Source: Alistipes sp. CHKCI003 (GTDB taxonomy: Bacteria; Bacteroidota; Bacteroidia; Bacteroidales; Rikenellaceae). From it: DNA of 64,000 nt. The notes under the pieces were generated by a model. The model had not been told where the DNA came from. It was given only the letters and a program-made list of their open reading frames with translations, and did not search any database. Positions 25,131-33,286 of this stretch are shown here, piece by piece. The translations under genes and the position numbers were made by a program. Where the stretch lies: positions 1 to 64,000 of the forward strand of contig NZ_FCNT01000027.1 in NCBI RefSeq assembly GCF_900021155.1. Reading direction: 5' to 3'. Every line of letters begins with the position of its first letter. Positions within the stretch are counted from its first letter, which is position 1.

Positions 25131-26162
25131 TCAGCCCAACCCGCCCGCTTCGGCGAATTCGCGGACCGACCGGACATAGTGGGCGATGGTATCGTCCATC
25201 GAGACGAACGACTTGCCGCCGGCCGCATTGCGGTGGCCGCCGCCGTTGAAGTATCTGCGGGCGAAGAGATTCACGTCCACGTCGCCCCTCGAACGCAGCG
25301 ACACGCGGATGAACTTGCGGTGGGCGAGGAACATGGCCGACATCTTGACCTTCTTGATCGTCAGTGCATAGTTGACGAACCCCTCGCTGTCGCCCTGCTG
25401 GAACTGAAACCGACGCATCTCGCTCTCCAGCAACGACATATAGGCAACGGTCCCCTCTTCCAACAACTTCATCTTGCGGTCGATGGCATAGCCGAACAAA
25501 CGCGCACGGCCCTCGGTATAGGCATTGTAGACATTGTTGTGGATGCGCGGAATGTCGATCCCCGTTTCGGCCAGCACGGCCAAAGCGCGGTAGAGCGCAG
25601 GCGTAAGATACGAGAACGAGAAGTTGCCCGTGTCGGTCATCATGCCCACGTAGAGCGCTTCGGCCATGGCCGGCGTGATGATCTGCGTGCCGAACATCTT
25701 CTCGATCAAGGCATAGACCACGAAGCACGTGCTCGACGAATCGGGATAGGAGAACATGAGATCGAAATCGGGATCGGGCGAGAGGTGGTGGTCGATCAGC
25801 ACGCGCTTCGCGGCGGTATTGCCGGCCAGCGTATCGCTCAGGATTTCGAGCCGCGACACGGCATTGAAGTCGAGGCAGAAAATGATGTCGGCCTCCGCGA
25901 TCGCGGAGGCGGCGACCCCTTTCTCGTCCGTCTTGAAGGTAACGATGCCGTCGATGCCCGTCATCCAGTCGAGGAAATAGGGATAACGGTTCGGAACGAC
26001 GCACGTTACGCGGTGTCCCATGCGCACCAGCACGTCGCGCCATGCGAGCGACGAACCGACGGCATCGCCGTCGGGGTTGGTATGCGATACGATGACGATC
26101 CGCCGTGCGGGAGTTTCGAGCATTCGCCGCAAGCTCTCGGTCTGTTGTAAGGTAATCTCCAT
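25131..26162 (-). CDS. nrnA: DHH phosphoesterase, NrnA-type nanoRNase/pAp phosphatase
   Basis: A 343-residue protein with a DHH domain (SHTNPDGDAVGSS at about 26, IIFCLDFNAVSR, VLIDHHLSPDPDFD) and a C-terminal DHHA1 domain ending in GGGHRNAAGGKSF. Members bind two Mn ions and degrade 2-5-mer RNA and pAp to mononucleotides in the cytoplasm. The start at 26162 (MEITLQQ) was chosen over 26264 because a promoter (TATCTTTG at 26188-26195) lies between them. The upstream region consists of two tandem repeats of about 73 bp, each with its own -7 box. Confidence 0.92.
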   Translation of the reverse strand: MEITLQQTESLRRMLETPARRIVIVSHTNPDGDAVGSSLAWRDVLVRMGHRVTCVVPNRYPYFLDWMTGIDGIVTFKTDEKGVAASAIAEADIIFCLDFNAVSRLEILSDTLAGNTAAKRVLIDHHLSPDPDFDLMFSYPDSSSTCFVVYALIEKMFGTQIITPAMAEALYVGMMTDTGNFSFSYLTPALYRALAVLAETGIDIPRIHNNVYNAYTEGRARLFGYAIDRKMKLLEEGTVAYMSLLESEMRRFQFQQGDSEGFVNYALTIKKVKMSAMFLAHRKFIRVSLRSRGDVDVNLFARRYFNGGGHRNAAGGKSFVSMDDTIAHYVRSVREFAEAGGLG

Positions 26163-26187
26163 AATACGGTTTCGCTTGAGGGGTTGA

Positions 26188-26220
26188 CAAAGATACGAAA
26201 AAGTCGAGCGCAAAAACAAA
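26188..26220 (-). promoter_or_regulatory. Proximal promoter of nrnA
   Basis: On the minus strand TTTG (26217-26220) and TATCTTTG (26188-26195) are 21 bases apart. The -7 box is 26 bases before the ATG. The same -7 box recurs at 26262-26269 and as TATATTTG at 26335-26342 in the tandem repeats, but with poorer -33 matches. Confidence 0.7.
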
Positions 26221-26342
26221 TTTATTTGCATTTCGCCGAACGGGAGTATCCAAGACGAAGTCAAAGATACGAAAACTCGCGTGTAAAAACGAATTTTAAT
26301 CGTTTTCGCCGAACGGGAGTATCCAAGGCAGCGTCAAATATA
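26188..26342. repeat. Tandem repeat of about 73 bp carrying promoter boxes and hairpins
   Basis: Two full units start at 26188 and 26262, and the head of a third lies at 26335. Each unit runs from CAAAGATACGAAAA through a hairpin (in unit 2 AAAACGA pairs with TCGTTTT) to CGCCGAACGGGAGTATCCAAG. The hairpin sequence differs between units while pairing is largely kept. The unit resembles a dispersed intergenic module; no further copy was seen in this window. Confidence 0.8.
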
Positions 26343-26345
26343 CGT

Positions 26346-26374
26346 AAAAAGGGCGACATTCGGAAATGCCGCCC
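26346..26374 (-). terminator. Intrinsic terminator after the S41 peptidase gene
   Basis: On the minus strand GGGCGGCATT and AATGTCGCCC form a 10-bp stem with one mismatch, followed by TTTTT. It lies 22 bases after the stop codon. Confidence 0.8.
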
Positions 26375-26395
26375 TCGATTTTGGGAATCGCACCG

Positions 26396-28201
26396 CTACT
26401 GCTCGTCGAGCAGGACCAGCGAACCGACCGGATGCCGCTGCGGGAAATCCGCTCTGTAACGTTGTTTCACGACCATGCTGCGGCTCTTCCGAAGCGAGGA
26501 TGCAGCCCCGGGTTTCTCGCCGGTCCTGATCCAGCTCGCCGCACGTGAGAAGAGTCCGTCGTCCAACGTACCGAAGTCGCCCGGATAGTAGTTCGCATCG
26601 TCGAAAATCACATCGGGCGTGAATCCGTCGCTGTAATCCTTGAAGCCCACGGCATTCTCCGAGTAGAACGTGATGGGGAGAAAATCGTAGTAGAGGTTGC
26701 CGACTTTGCGGTTCACGTATCCCTCCATGCCGACGTTCTTGCCCTGCGTCTGCGTGCCGATCAGGCGCACCTCGATGCCCATGCCGCGCAGACCGTTGAT
26801 TATCAGCTCGCTCGCCGAAGCCGTATTGACCGAGCAGATCACATAGATCCGCTTCAGGCCGAGCGAATGGTTCAGCGCTTCGGCAATCAGCGAATAACTG
26901 CTGTCGCTGCCCGAAACGACGCTTTCGCCGATCTTGTACAGGGCGCCGGTCTGCCCCGCAGCCGTGCGCGATGCGTTGTACGTCGTTTTCACGTATACCT
27001 GCCCCTTGTACTCCTGCCCTGCGATGAGGGTCGCCAGCAGCGTACTCGAAAGCACCTCGCCGCCGCCGTTGTAGCGCAGGTCGAGCACGAGTTCCTCGGC
27101 ACCCTCCGCCTTGAAGCGGTCGAAAGCCTCGAACAGGTCTTCGTCGTAGGCTCTCGAAAAGCCCATGTACAGCAGATAGGCGACTTTCCTGCCGTCGATA
27201 TCGACCACATCCTGCTTGTATATCGCCGGATCGACGTAACTGAACGAGCTGAGGGTCATCTCGGGCAGGGGCGTGAGCACCCAATCTCCGTTGTCGCCTC
27301 CGCTGACCTCGTTGGCGACGATCCGCACGTTGTTGCCCTGAACCAGTTTCAGGAACATGTTCTGTTTGACGTCCGCCGACAGGTTTTTCGTGTATTTCAC
27401 GCCGTCGACCTCCGTAACCATGTGTCCGCGCTTGAGTCCCGCCTCGTCGGCCGAGGAGCCGGGAGCCACGCCCATGATGACCAATCCGCCGATGTAGGGC
27501 TCTTCCTGCAGATAGCCGCTGATCACATTCAGAATACCCGTATCGTTGTAAGTCTCGCCCGCACGGGTGCTGCGGCTCTGTTCGTTCAGTTCGATGTACG
27601 AATAATACTCCTGCCGCACGCCGTTCTCCCAATACCCGTCGTCGTAGTTGACCGGGCGGCCGCTCGCGTCTTTCTGGGCGGCCACGCCGTCCAGAATGCT
27701 CTTGAGATATTCCTTGAAAGAAACCGTGTTGTCGAGCGCCACCTGATCGATGGCCTCGTTCCACAGATAGGCCTCCTTCATGTACTCTTCGATCCATTCG
27801 TTCACGGCCGTATCCGAACCGCTTCCGGCACCCGACTGAGTGAGCGTGCAAAGCACGGCATCCCTGTAACCGCTCACACGGATCGCCACCGTTCCTCGGC
27901 GGCTGGTCGCCGCGGTGTTCTGCGTGAACGATACCGTGATCTTGTTCGATCCCTTACCGCCGTCGGCGGGCACGATCGTAAGCCACGAGTCGTCGCTCGA
28001 TACCGCCTCCCAGTCTCCGACCGCCGTGAAGGTGATCTTGAAACTGCCCGCACCGCCCGTTACGCTTTTCGTATTGCTGCAATCCTTTTCCGTCACGCCA
28101 CCGTCCGGAAGATCGCTCCCGTTTTTGTCATCGCTGCATGCGACGAACGCGAATGCGGCGACAGCAACGAGCAGCGTCTGCAAATAAGAAATTTTCCCCA
28201 T
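26396..28201 (-). CDS. S41 family C-terminal-processing peptidase, lipoprotein
   Basis: A 601-residue protein from MGKISYLQTLL, with lipobox FVAC (Cys22). Residues about 45-130 look like a BACON-type beta-sandwich domain (GDWEAVSSDDSW). A PDZ domain follows (IGGLVIMGVAPGSSADEAGL), then the S41 core with LRYNGGGEVLSSTL, the catalytic Ser in VNTASASELIING (about 459) and the Lys in GTQTQGKNVG. Such tail-specific proteases act in the periplasm or at the surface. The start was preferred to 28363 because a -7 box (TATATTTG, plus-strand 28231-28238) precedes it. The native substrate is unknown. Confidence 0.9.
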   Translation of the reverse strand: MGKISYLQTLLVAVAAFAFVACSDDKNGSDLPDGGVTEKDCSNTKSVTGGAGSFKITFTAVGDWEAVSSDDSWLTIVPADGGKGSNKITVSFTQNTAATSRRGTVAIRVSGYRDAVLCTLTQSGAGSGSDTAVNEWIEEYMKEAYLWNEAIDQVALDNTVSFKEYLKSILDGVAAQKDASGRPVNYDDGYWENGVRQEYYSYIELNEQSRSTRAGETYNDTGILNVISGYLQEEPYIGGLVIMGVAPGSSADEAGLKRGHMVTEVDGVKYTKNLSADVKQNMFLKLVQGNNVRIVANEVSGGDNGDWVLTPLPEMTLSSFSYVDPAIYKQDVVDIDGRKVAYLLYMGFSRAYDEDLFEAFDRFKAEGAEELVLDLRYNGGGEVLSSTLLATLIAGQEYKGQVYVKTTYNASRTAAGQTGALYKIGESVVSGSDSSYSLIAEALNHSLGLKRIYVICSVNTASASELIINGLRGMGIEVRLIGTQTQGKNVGMEGYVNRKVGNLYYDFLPITFYSENAVGFKDYSDGFTPDVIFDDANYYPGDFGTLDDGLFSRAASWIRTGEKPGAASSLRKSRSMVVKQRYRADFPQRHPVGSLVLLDEQ

Positions 28202-28230
28202 ATTCCCGACTTTTTTTAAGTGTTCAGGGA

Positions 28231-28238
28231 CAAATATA
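28231..28238 (-). promoter_or_regulatory. -7 box of the S41 peptidase gene
   Basis: TATATTTG on the minus strand, 30 bases before the ATG at 28201. No convincing -33 TTG was found at 19-21 bases. Confidence 0.5.
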
Positions 28239-28274
28239 TGATTTTTCCGGAGATTCGCCCGATCTTGCGCCTTT

Positions 28275-28922
28275 TTATTTGCTGCGGTTGTCGGCGGCGA
28301 ATTTCCGGCACCAAGGGGAAATGCCGCACTCCGAGCACTTCGGCGAACGGGCCGTGCAGACATAACGGCCGTGCAGGATCAGCCAGTGATGGGCCACGGG
28401 CAGCAGATGCGACGGGATGTTCCGCTCGAGTTTCAGTTCGGTCTGGAGCGGCGTTTTCGAACCGGTCGTAAGTCCGATACGCTCCGAGACGCGGAATACG
28501 TGCGTATCGACCGGCATCACCTCCTTCCGCCACAGCACGGCTCCCAGCACGTTCGCCGTCTTGCGGCCCACGCCCGGCAACCGCTGCATCTGGTCGAGGT
28601 CGCTGGGCACCTCGCCCCCGAACTCCGAACAGAGCATGCGCGCCATGCCCGCGAGGTTTTTCGCCTTGTTGTTGGGATAGGATATGCTCTTGATGTAGGG
28701 ATAGATCTCTTCGGCCGTGGCGCGAGCCATGTCCTGCGGCGTCGGGAAAGCCTCGAACAGCGCCGGCGTGGTCATGTTCACCCGTTTGTCGGTACACTGC
28801 GCCGAGAGGATCACCGCCACCAGCAATTGATAAGGGTCTTTGTACTGCAATTCGCTCTCGGCCGCGGGCATATGCTCGCCGAACCAGCCGATCACGCCTT
28901 CGTAACGTTGTTTGGTCGTCAT
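28275..28922 (-). CDS. nth: Endonuclease III
   Basis: A 215-residue base-excision repair enzyme for oxidised pyrimidines. The helix-hairpin-helix LPGVGRKTA carries catalytic Lys121, and VDTHVFR carries Asp139. The [4Fe-4S] cluster ligands Cys189, Cys196, Cys199 and Cys205 have the C-X6-C-X2-C-X5-C spacing of Nth. The start overlaps the stop of the glycosyltransferase gene by 4 bases (ATGA), so it is translationally coupled to it and co-transcribed with uvrD upstream. Confidence 0.96.
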   Translation of the reverse strand: MTTKQRYEGVIGWFGEHMPAAESELQYKDPYQLLVAVILSAQCTDKRVNMTTPALFEAFPTPQDMARATAEEIYPYIKSISYPNNKAKNLAGMARMLCSEFGGEVPSDLDQMQRLPGVGRKTANVLGAVLWRKEVMPVDTHVFRVSERIGLTTGSKTPLQTELKLERNIPSHLLPVAHHWLILHGRYVCTARSPKCSECGISPWCRKFAADNRSK

Positions 28923-29863
28923 GGTTTCTCAGGTTTTTCAGGTTTTCGCCGCAATAAAAGTTTCTTCACGAACAGTCCGTATCCCGCCGCATCGAACAGC
29001 AAAGAGGGACAGGACCGCACATCCTTCCACCAGCGCGCGAGGTACGCCGCGGCCGTTCCGTTCCGCGAGAGCACCCAGAGCGCCACCTCGCTTTTCCGTC
29101 GCAGAAGCCGCTGCCGGTCGCGGCGCGCGCCGTAGCGGTCGTCGAACCACAGGCCGATCTCCGCCACGGAATCGCAGAAGGCGATCCGGCGCGCGTAGTC
29201 GGGGTCGTGGCTGACGCTGCGCTCCAGCACCCGATGCACGGCCGCCACACGGTCAATGAAGGCGATTCGCGCATGGGCCGCCACCCAGAGCCACATCGGC
29301 ACGTCGCCCGTGAGCCATTCGCTGCGCAGCTCGGGCCGGACCTCGGCATAGAAGCGCTCCAGCAGGTCGCGGCGGCCCATCGCCGAACAGTTGCCGATCG
29401 TATAACTCCGCAGAAGCGAGCGGAAATCCGTCGAAGGTTCTCCTTGGGGCAGGTATTCCCGCACACCGCGCCGCCCGTCCGCCTTCTCGGTCCGGGTATA
29501 GCACATGCCGCACGACGGATCGGCCTCCAGCAGTTCGGCCTGCATCTGCAATTTGAGCGGGTCGCACCAACGGTCGTCGCCGTCGCAGAAAGCGACGTAC
29601 TTGCCGCGGCAGGCTGCGACCGTGCGGCGGTAGTTGGCCCGCCAGCCGACGTTTTCCGGCCCCGCGACCAGACGGATGCGACCGGGATAGCGCGCCGCAT
29701 ATTCGCGGCCGATCTCCGCCGTGCGGTCCGTGCTGCAATCCTCGCCCAGCACCAGCTCCACGCCGAACGCGGTGCGCTGCATCAGCACCCCTTCGATCGC
29801 CTCGGCGAGGTAGGCTTCGTGGTTGTAGGCGGTCATGCAGACCGAAACGAGCGGCGCATCCAT
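28919..29863 (-). CDS. Family 2 glycosyltransferase
   Basis: A 314-residue GT-A enzyme. The N-terminal Rossmann-like half has VSVCMTAYNHEAYLAEAIEG, LGEDCSTDRT and the metal/nucleotide-sugar DxD-type motif FCDGDDRW; a C-terminal segment of basic helices may associate with the membrane. No transmembrane helix is obvious. It lies 6 bases after uvrD and overlaps nth by 4 bases, so a sugar transferase gene is embedded in a DNA-repair operon. Donor and acceptor cannot be told from the sequence; no other polysaccharide genes are nearby. Confidence 0.88.
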   Translation of the reverse strand: MDAPLVSVCMTAYNHEAYLAEAIEGVLMQRTAFGVELVLGEDCSTDRTAEIGREYAARYPGRIRLVAGPENVGWRANYRRTVAACRGKYVAFCDGDDRWCDPLKLQMQAELLEADPSCGMCYTRTEKADGRRGVREYLPQGEPSTDFRSLLRSYTIGNCSAMGRRDLLERFYAEVRPELRSEWLTGDVPMWLWVAAHARIAFIDRVAAVHRVLERSVSHDPDYARRIAFCDSVAEIGLWFDDRYGARRDRQRLLRRKSEVALWVLSRNGTAAAYLARWWKDVRSCPSLLFDAAGYGLFVKKLLLRRKPEKPEKP

Positions 29864-29869
29864 CCGGCG

Positions 29870-32305
29870 TCAGAGTTTGGTCAGTTTTGCGAACTTGGCC
29901 AGCAGCGTCTTCTCGCCGCAGCTCCCGAAATCGACGACCAATTTCTGATCCGTATCCAGCATTTCGATCCGCCGGACGGTCCCCGCGCCGAACTTGGGAT
30001 GTTCCACGCGCTGCCCGACGGCGTAGTCGCTTCCCGCGGTCGCAGCGGCCGCGGGAAGCGCGCCTTCCTGCCGCATGCCCAGCCTCCGCATCCCCTCGGT
30101 CGAGGGACGGGTGGGCCGTATCAACGCCGGATCGGGCGCCTGCTTCGGGGCATCCGAACGGCCGAAAGCCGGCTGCGGACGCGCGCCCGACCGGTTCGGA
30201 CCGCCCTGCTGCTGCCTGAAGCGGTAGTCGAACCGTCGGCGCAGTTCGTCGATGGCCGCGCCGCCTCTCGTGCCGCCCGCCGGCGAACGCACGGGGCACT
30301 CCTCCTCTTCGACCGGCATCTCGAGGTATCGGGGGTCGATCTCGCGCAGGAAACAACTCGGGCGCGAGAACTCCATATTGCCCCATTTGAAACGCATCTC
30401 GGCATAGGAGAGCGTCGCGGCCACCTTCGCCCGCGTCAGCGCCACGTAGAAGAGCCGCCGCTCCTCCTCGAAGCCGTCGGGCGTCTCGGCGGCCCGCTGC
30501 GAAGGGAAGAGGTTTTCCTCCAATCCGACGATGTAGACGTATTTATATTCCAGCCCCTTGGCCGAATGGACGGTCATCAGCGTAACCTTGTTCCGGTCCT
30601 CCGGATCGTCCTTGTCCATGTCGGTCATGAGCATCGCGTTCTGCAACCACTCTTCGATGGTCGCCTCCTCGCCCTCGGGGCGTTCGCCGTTGCGGATCTC
30701 GGCGTCGCGCTGTTCGCGGAAGAGCTGCATCGAGTTGAGCAGCTCCTCGATATTGTCGAGCGCCGAGGTCGCCTCCGGCGTATTCTCCGTGCGGTAGGCC
30801 GCCAGTATGCCCGAGCGGGCGGCGATCTCCAGTCCGAAATCGTAGAGCCCCTTTTCGTTGCGGGCCAGCGAAAGGGCTCGGATCATGCCGACGAACTCCG
30901 CGGCCTTGCGGGCGATGGTCTTCTGCACGGGATCCGCCGCGGGTTCGGCCACGAGCCGGTCCACCGCCTCCCACATCGAGACGCCCCCCTCGCGCGCCAT
31001 CTGCTCGATGCGCTGCACGGTCGTGTCGCCGATGCCGCGCGCAGGGTAATTCACGATCCGCTTGAAGGCCTCGTCGTCGCGCGGATTGATTACCAACCGG
31101 ATATAAGCCAGCAGATCCTTGACCTCCTTGCGGTCGTAGAAGGAGCTGCCCTTGTAAATCCGGTAGGGGATGCCGCGTCGCCGGAGGTTGTCCTCGATCA
31201 CGAGCGACTGGTTGTTGGTCCGGTAAAGGATCGCCGCATCGCTCCACGCATCGCCCGAAGCGCGCACGCGGTCGCGCAGATCCGCGACCACCTGCTCGGC
31301 CTCGTCGCGGTCGGTATAGGCTTTCAGCACGCGGATCTTGTCGCCTGCGGGCCCCTCCGAGAAGCAGTTCTTCTCCATCCGTTTCGAGTTGCGGACGATC
31401 ACCGAGTTGGCCGCGTCGACGATCGTGCGCGTCGAGCGGTAGTTCTGCTCCAGCTTGAAGGTCATGGCGTCGGGATAGTCCTTGCGGAAGGAGAGGATGT
31501 TCTCGATCTTCGCCCCGCGGAACGAGTAGATCGACTGCGCGTCGTCGCCCACGACGCAGACCTTCGAATGGGTCTGCGACAGGCGGCGGATGATGACGTA
31601 CTGCGCATAGTTGGTGTCCTGATACTCGTCGACGAGGATGTAGCGGAACAACTCCTGATAGCGGGCCAGCACGTCGGGGCAGTCGCGCAGCAGGATGTTG
31701 GTTTGCAGCAGCAGGTCGTCGAAGTCCATCGCACCGTTGCGTTTGCAGCGCCGGCAGTAGAGCTCGTAGACGGTCCCGAACTCGGGAATCTGCGCCGCGC
31801 GGTCCTCGGCCCCGAAGGTCGCGTTGGCGAGGTAGGCCCCCGGGGTTACGAGGCAGTTCTTGGCGTAGGAGATGCGCGAAGCGATCTTCGCGGGTTTGTA
31901 CTTGTCCTCGTCGAGACGCAGTTCCTTCACTATGGTCTTCAGCAGGTTGCGGCAGTCCGAGGGCTCGTAGATGGTGTACGAGTCGGGATAGCCGATCCGG
32001 GCGGCGTTCTCGCGCAGGATGCGCGAGAAGACCGAGTGGAACGTCCCCATGCGGATGTAGCGGCTCCGGTTGTCGGGCAACATCTGCGCGATGCGTTCGC
32101 GCATCTGCTCGGCCGCTTTGTTCGTGAAGGTCAGTGCGAGGATGTTGAACGGCGCCACACCCTGCTCGATCATGTAGGCGATGCGGGAGGTCAGCACGCG
32201 CGTCTTGCCCGAACCGGCGCCGGCGATGATGAGCGACGGCACGTCGTAATGCTCCACGGCGGCGCGCTGGGCGGGATTCAACCCCTCTAATATCTTCGAT
32301 TCCAT
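29870..32305 (-). CDS. uvrD: ATP-dependent DNA helicase UvrD/PcrA
   Basis: An 811-residue superfamily 1A helicase: Q-motif LNPAQRAAVEH, Walker A AGAGSGKT (28-35), ILVDEYQDTN (about 222), and C-terminal motifs VTLMTVHSAKGLEYKYV and LFYVALTRAK. The end has the PcrA-type C-terminal fold (HPKFGAGTVRRIE), which binds RNA polymerase in related proteins. It unwinds DNA in nucleotide-excision and mismatch repair. It heads a uvrD-glycosyltransferase-nth operon. A -7 box TAACTTTG (plus-strand 32325-32332) lies 20 bases upstream. Confidence 0.96.
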   Translation of the reverse strand: MESKILEGLNPAQRAAVEHYDVPSLIIAGAGSGKTRVLTSRIAYMIEQGVAPFNILALTFTNKAAEQMRERIAQMLPDNRSRYIRMGTFHSVFSRILRENAARIGYPDSYTIYEPSDCRNLLKTIVKELRLDEDKYKPAKIASRISYAKNCLVTPGAYLANATFGAEDRAAQIPEFGTVYELYCRRCKRNGAMDFDDLLLQTNILLRDCPDVLARYQELFRYILVDEYQDTNYAQYVIIRRLSQTHSKVCVVGDDAQSIYSFRGAKIENILSFRKDYPDAMTFKLEQNYRSTRTIVDAANSVIVRNSKRMEKNCFSEGPAGDKIRVLKAYTDRDEAEQVVADLRDRVRASGDAWSDAAILYRTNNQSLVIEDNLRRRGIPYRIYKGSSFYDRKEVKDLLAYIRLVINPRDDEAFKRIVNYPARGIGDTTVQRIEQMAREGGVSMWEAVDRLVAEPAADPVQKTIARKAAEFVGMIRALSLARNEKGLYDFGLEIAARSGILAAYRTENTPEATSALDNIEELLNSMQLFREQRDAEIRNGERPEGEEATIEEWLQNAMLMTDMDKDDPEDRNKVTLMTVHSAKGLEYKYVYIVGLEENLFPSQRAAETPDGFEEERRLFYVALTRAKVAATLSYAEMRFKWGNMEFSRPSCFLREIDPRYLEMPVEEEECPVRSPAGGTRGGAAIDELRRRFDYRFRQQQGGPNRSGARPQPAFGRSDAPKQAPDPALIRPTRPSTEGMRRLGMRQEGALPAAAATAGSDYAVGQRVEHPKFGAGTVRRIEMLDTDQKLVVDFGSCGEKTLLAKFAKLTKL

Positions 32306-32324
32306 AAATTGCGATATTGGACTG

Positions 32325-32332
32325 CAAAGTTA
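32325..32332 (-). promoter_or_regulatory. -7 box of uvrD
   Basis: TAACTTTG on the minus strand, 20 bases before the start codon. The -33 region is not a clear match. Palindromic copy B lies about 58 bases further upstream. Confidence 0.5.
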
Positions 32333-32390
32333 CGGACATTTCGCCTTACGCCGAACACCTGCGCCGCGAAAATATCGCTCCGGACGAAAA

Positions 32391-32490
32391 AGGGGCTGTC
32401 TAACAAGTCCCGAAAATCGGAAATCACCCCTGCCAGAATTCATTCTGGCAGGGGTGAAATCGTTAAAATCAGACTTGTTAGACAGCCCCT
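32391..32490. repeat. Palindromic element, copy B (100 bp, near-perfect)
   Basis: The ends AGGGGCTGTCTAACAAGTC and GACTTGTTAGACAGCCCCT are perfect inverted repeats of 19 bp. Inside, CACCCCTGCCAGAAT and ATTCTGGCAGGGGTG form a second perfect 15-bp stem around a 2-base centre. It has exactly the length of copy A at 2921-3020. It lies between the 3' end of the lipoprotein gene and the uvrD promoter. No open frame and no target duplication are visible. Confidence 0.88.
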
Positions 32491-32568
32491 TCGCCGAATC
32501 GGGGCGGCCGACGCCCATCGCCGAACCGCGGCCGGCAGCCGCTCTTCGGTCAAGCATTCCTGCACCCG

Positions 32569-33261
32569 TTATTTTTCCGCTTCGGCATCATACGTATATC
32601 TCGCGGTCTTCACTTTGCCCTCGGTCGTCGTCAGCGTCATTTCCAATTCGTATTTGCCCGACGAAGGTGGATTGTCGAAAACAAGTTTCACTTTGTCGCG
32701 GCACATGATCATCGCCAAATCGTCTGGCATAAGCTCCGAAATACGTTTTTCCACAAAGGTCATCGTCTCTTTCGTATCCGGATATCCGTTACGGATAAAA
32801 TCGGCATAGCTGGCGAAATGGAGTTCCGCCACATCGTCCAAAGACGATCCGACGGGATGATTCGTATCCCACGGGGCATCGCCCTCGGAGGCCGTACAAA
32901 CCAGATGGATTTTTTCGAAATTATCCGCAAAACATACGTGATTCAGAAAGAACAACACGCGATGACCGGTTCGATTGTAGGACATGTCTCCGTTCCGCTC
33001 CGCGATCCGCAGGAATTTCACCGTATCCGCCAAATAATCTCCGAAGGCTACCTCCGGCGAGTAATAACAGACCTTAGTTCCTTTCGACACAGATAAACAA
33101 AGCACACCCCACTCATCCATCCCGATCTCATAATCGCCGTTTTCATACCCCACGATAAAATGCCGGAGAAACACGGGGTCCACACCGTCAGGCATCACAC
33201 CCTCTCCGTCGCAAGAACTAATGATAGTTCCAGCAAACAACAAAATCAATAATCTTTTCAT
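32569..33261 (-). CDS. Hypothetical lipoprotein paired with the C10 protease
   Basis: A 230-residue protein from MKRLLILLFAGTIISSC with the lipobox cysteine at residue 17; the start at 33306 would add 15 residues before an already complete signal peptide. No known domain was recognised. The mature part has many aromatic and acidic residues and ends in a beta-rich segment (YELEMTLTTTEGKVKTARYT). It starts 25 bases after the C10 peptidase stop, so the two are co-transcribed. In Bacteroides fragilis C10 proteases are paired with small lipoprotein or propeptide-like inhibitors; an inhibitor role here is a guess from position only. Confidence 0.75.
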   Translation of the reverse strand: MKRLLILLFAGTIISSCDGEGVMPDGVDPVFLRHFIVGYENGDYEIGMDEWGVLCLSVSKGTKVCYYSPEVAFGDYLADTVKFLRIAERNGDMSYNRTGHRVLFFLNHVCFADNFEKIHLVCTASEGDAPWDTNHPVGSSLDDVAELHFASYADFIRNGYPDTKETMTFVEKRISELMPDDLAMIMCRDKVKLVFDNPPSSGKYELEMTLTTTEGKVKTARYTYDAEAEK

Positions 33262-33286
33262 TGCCTTCTTTTTTAATCGTTCACAC

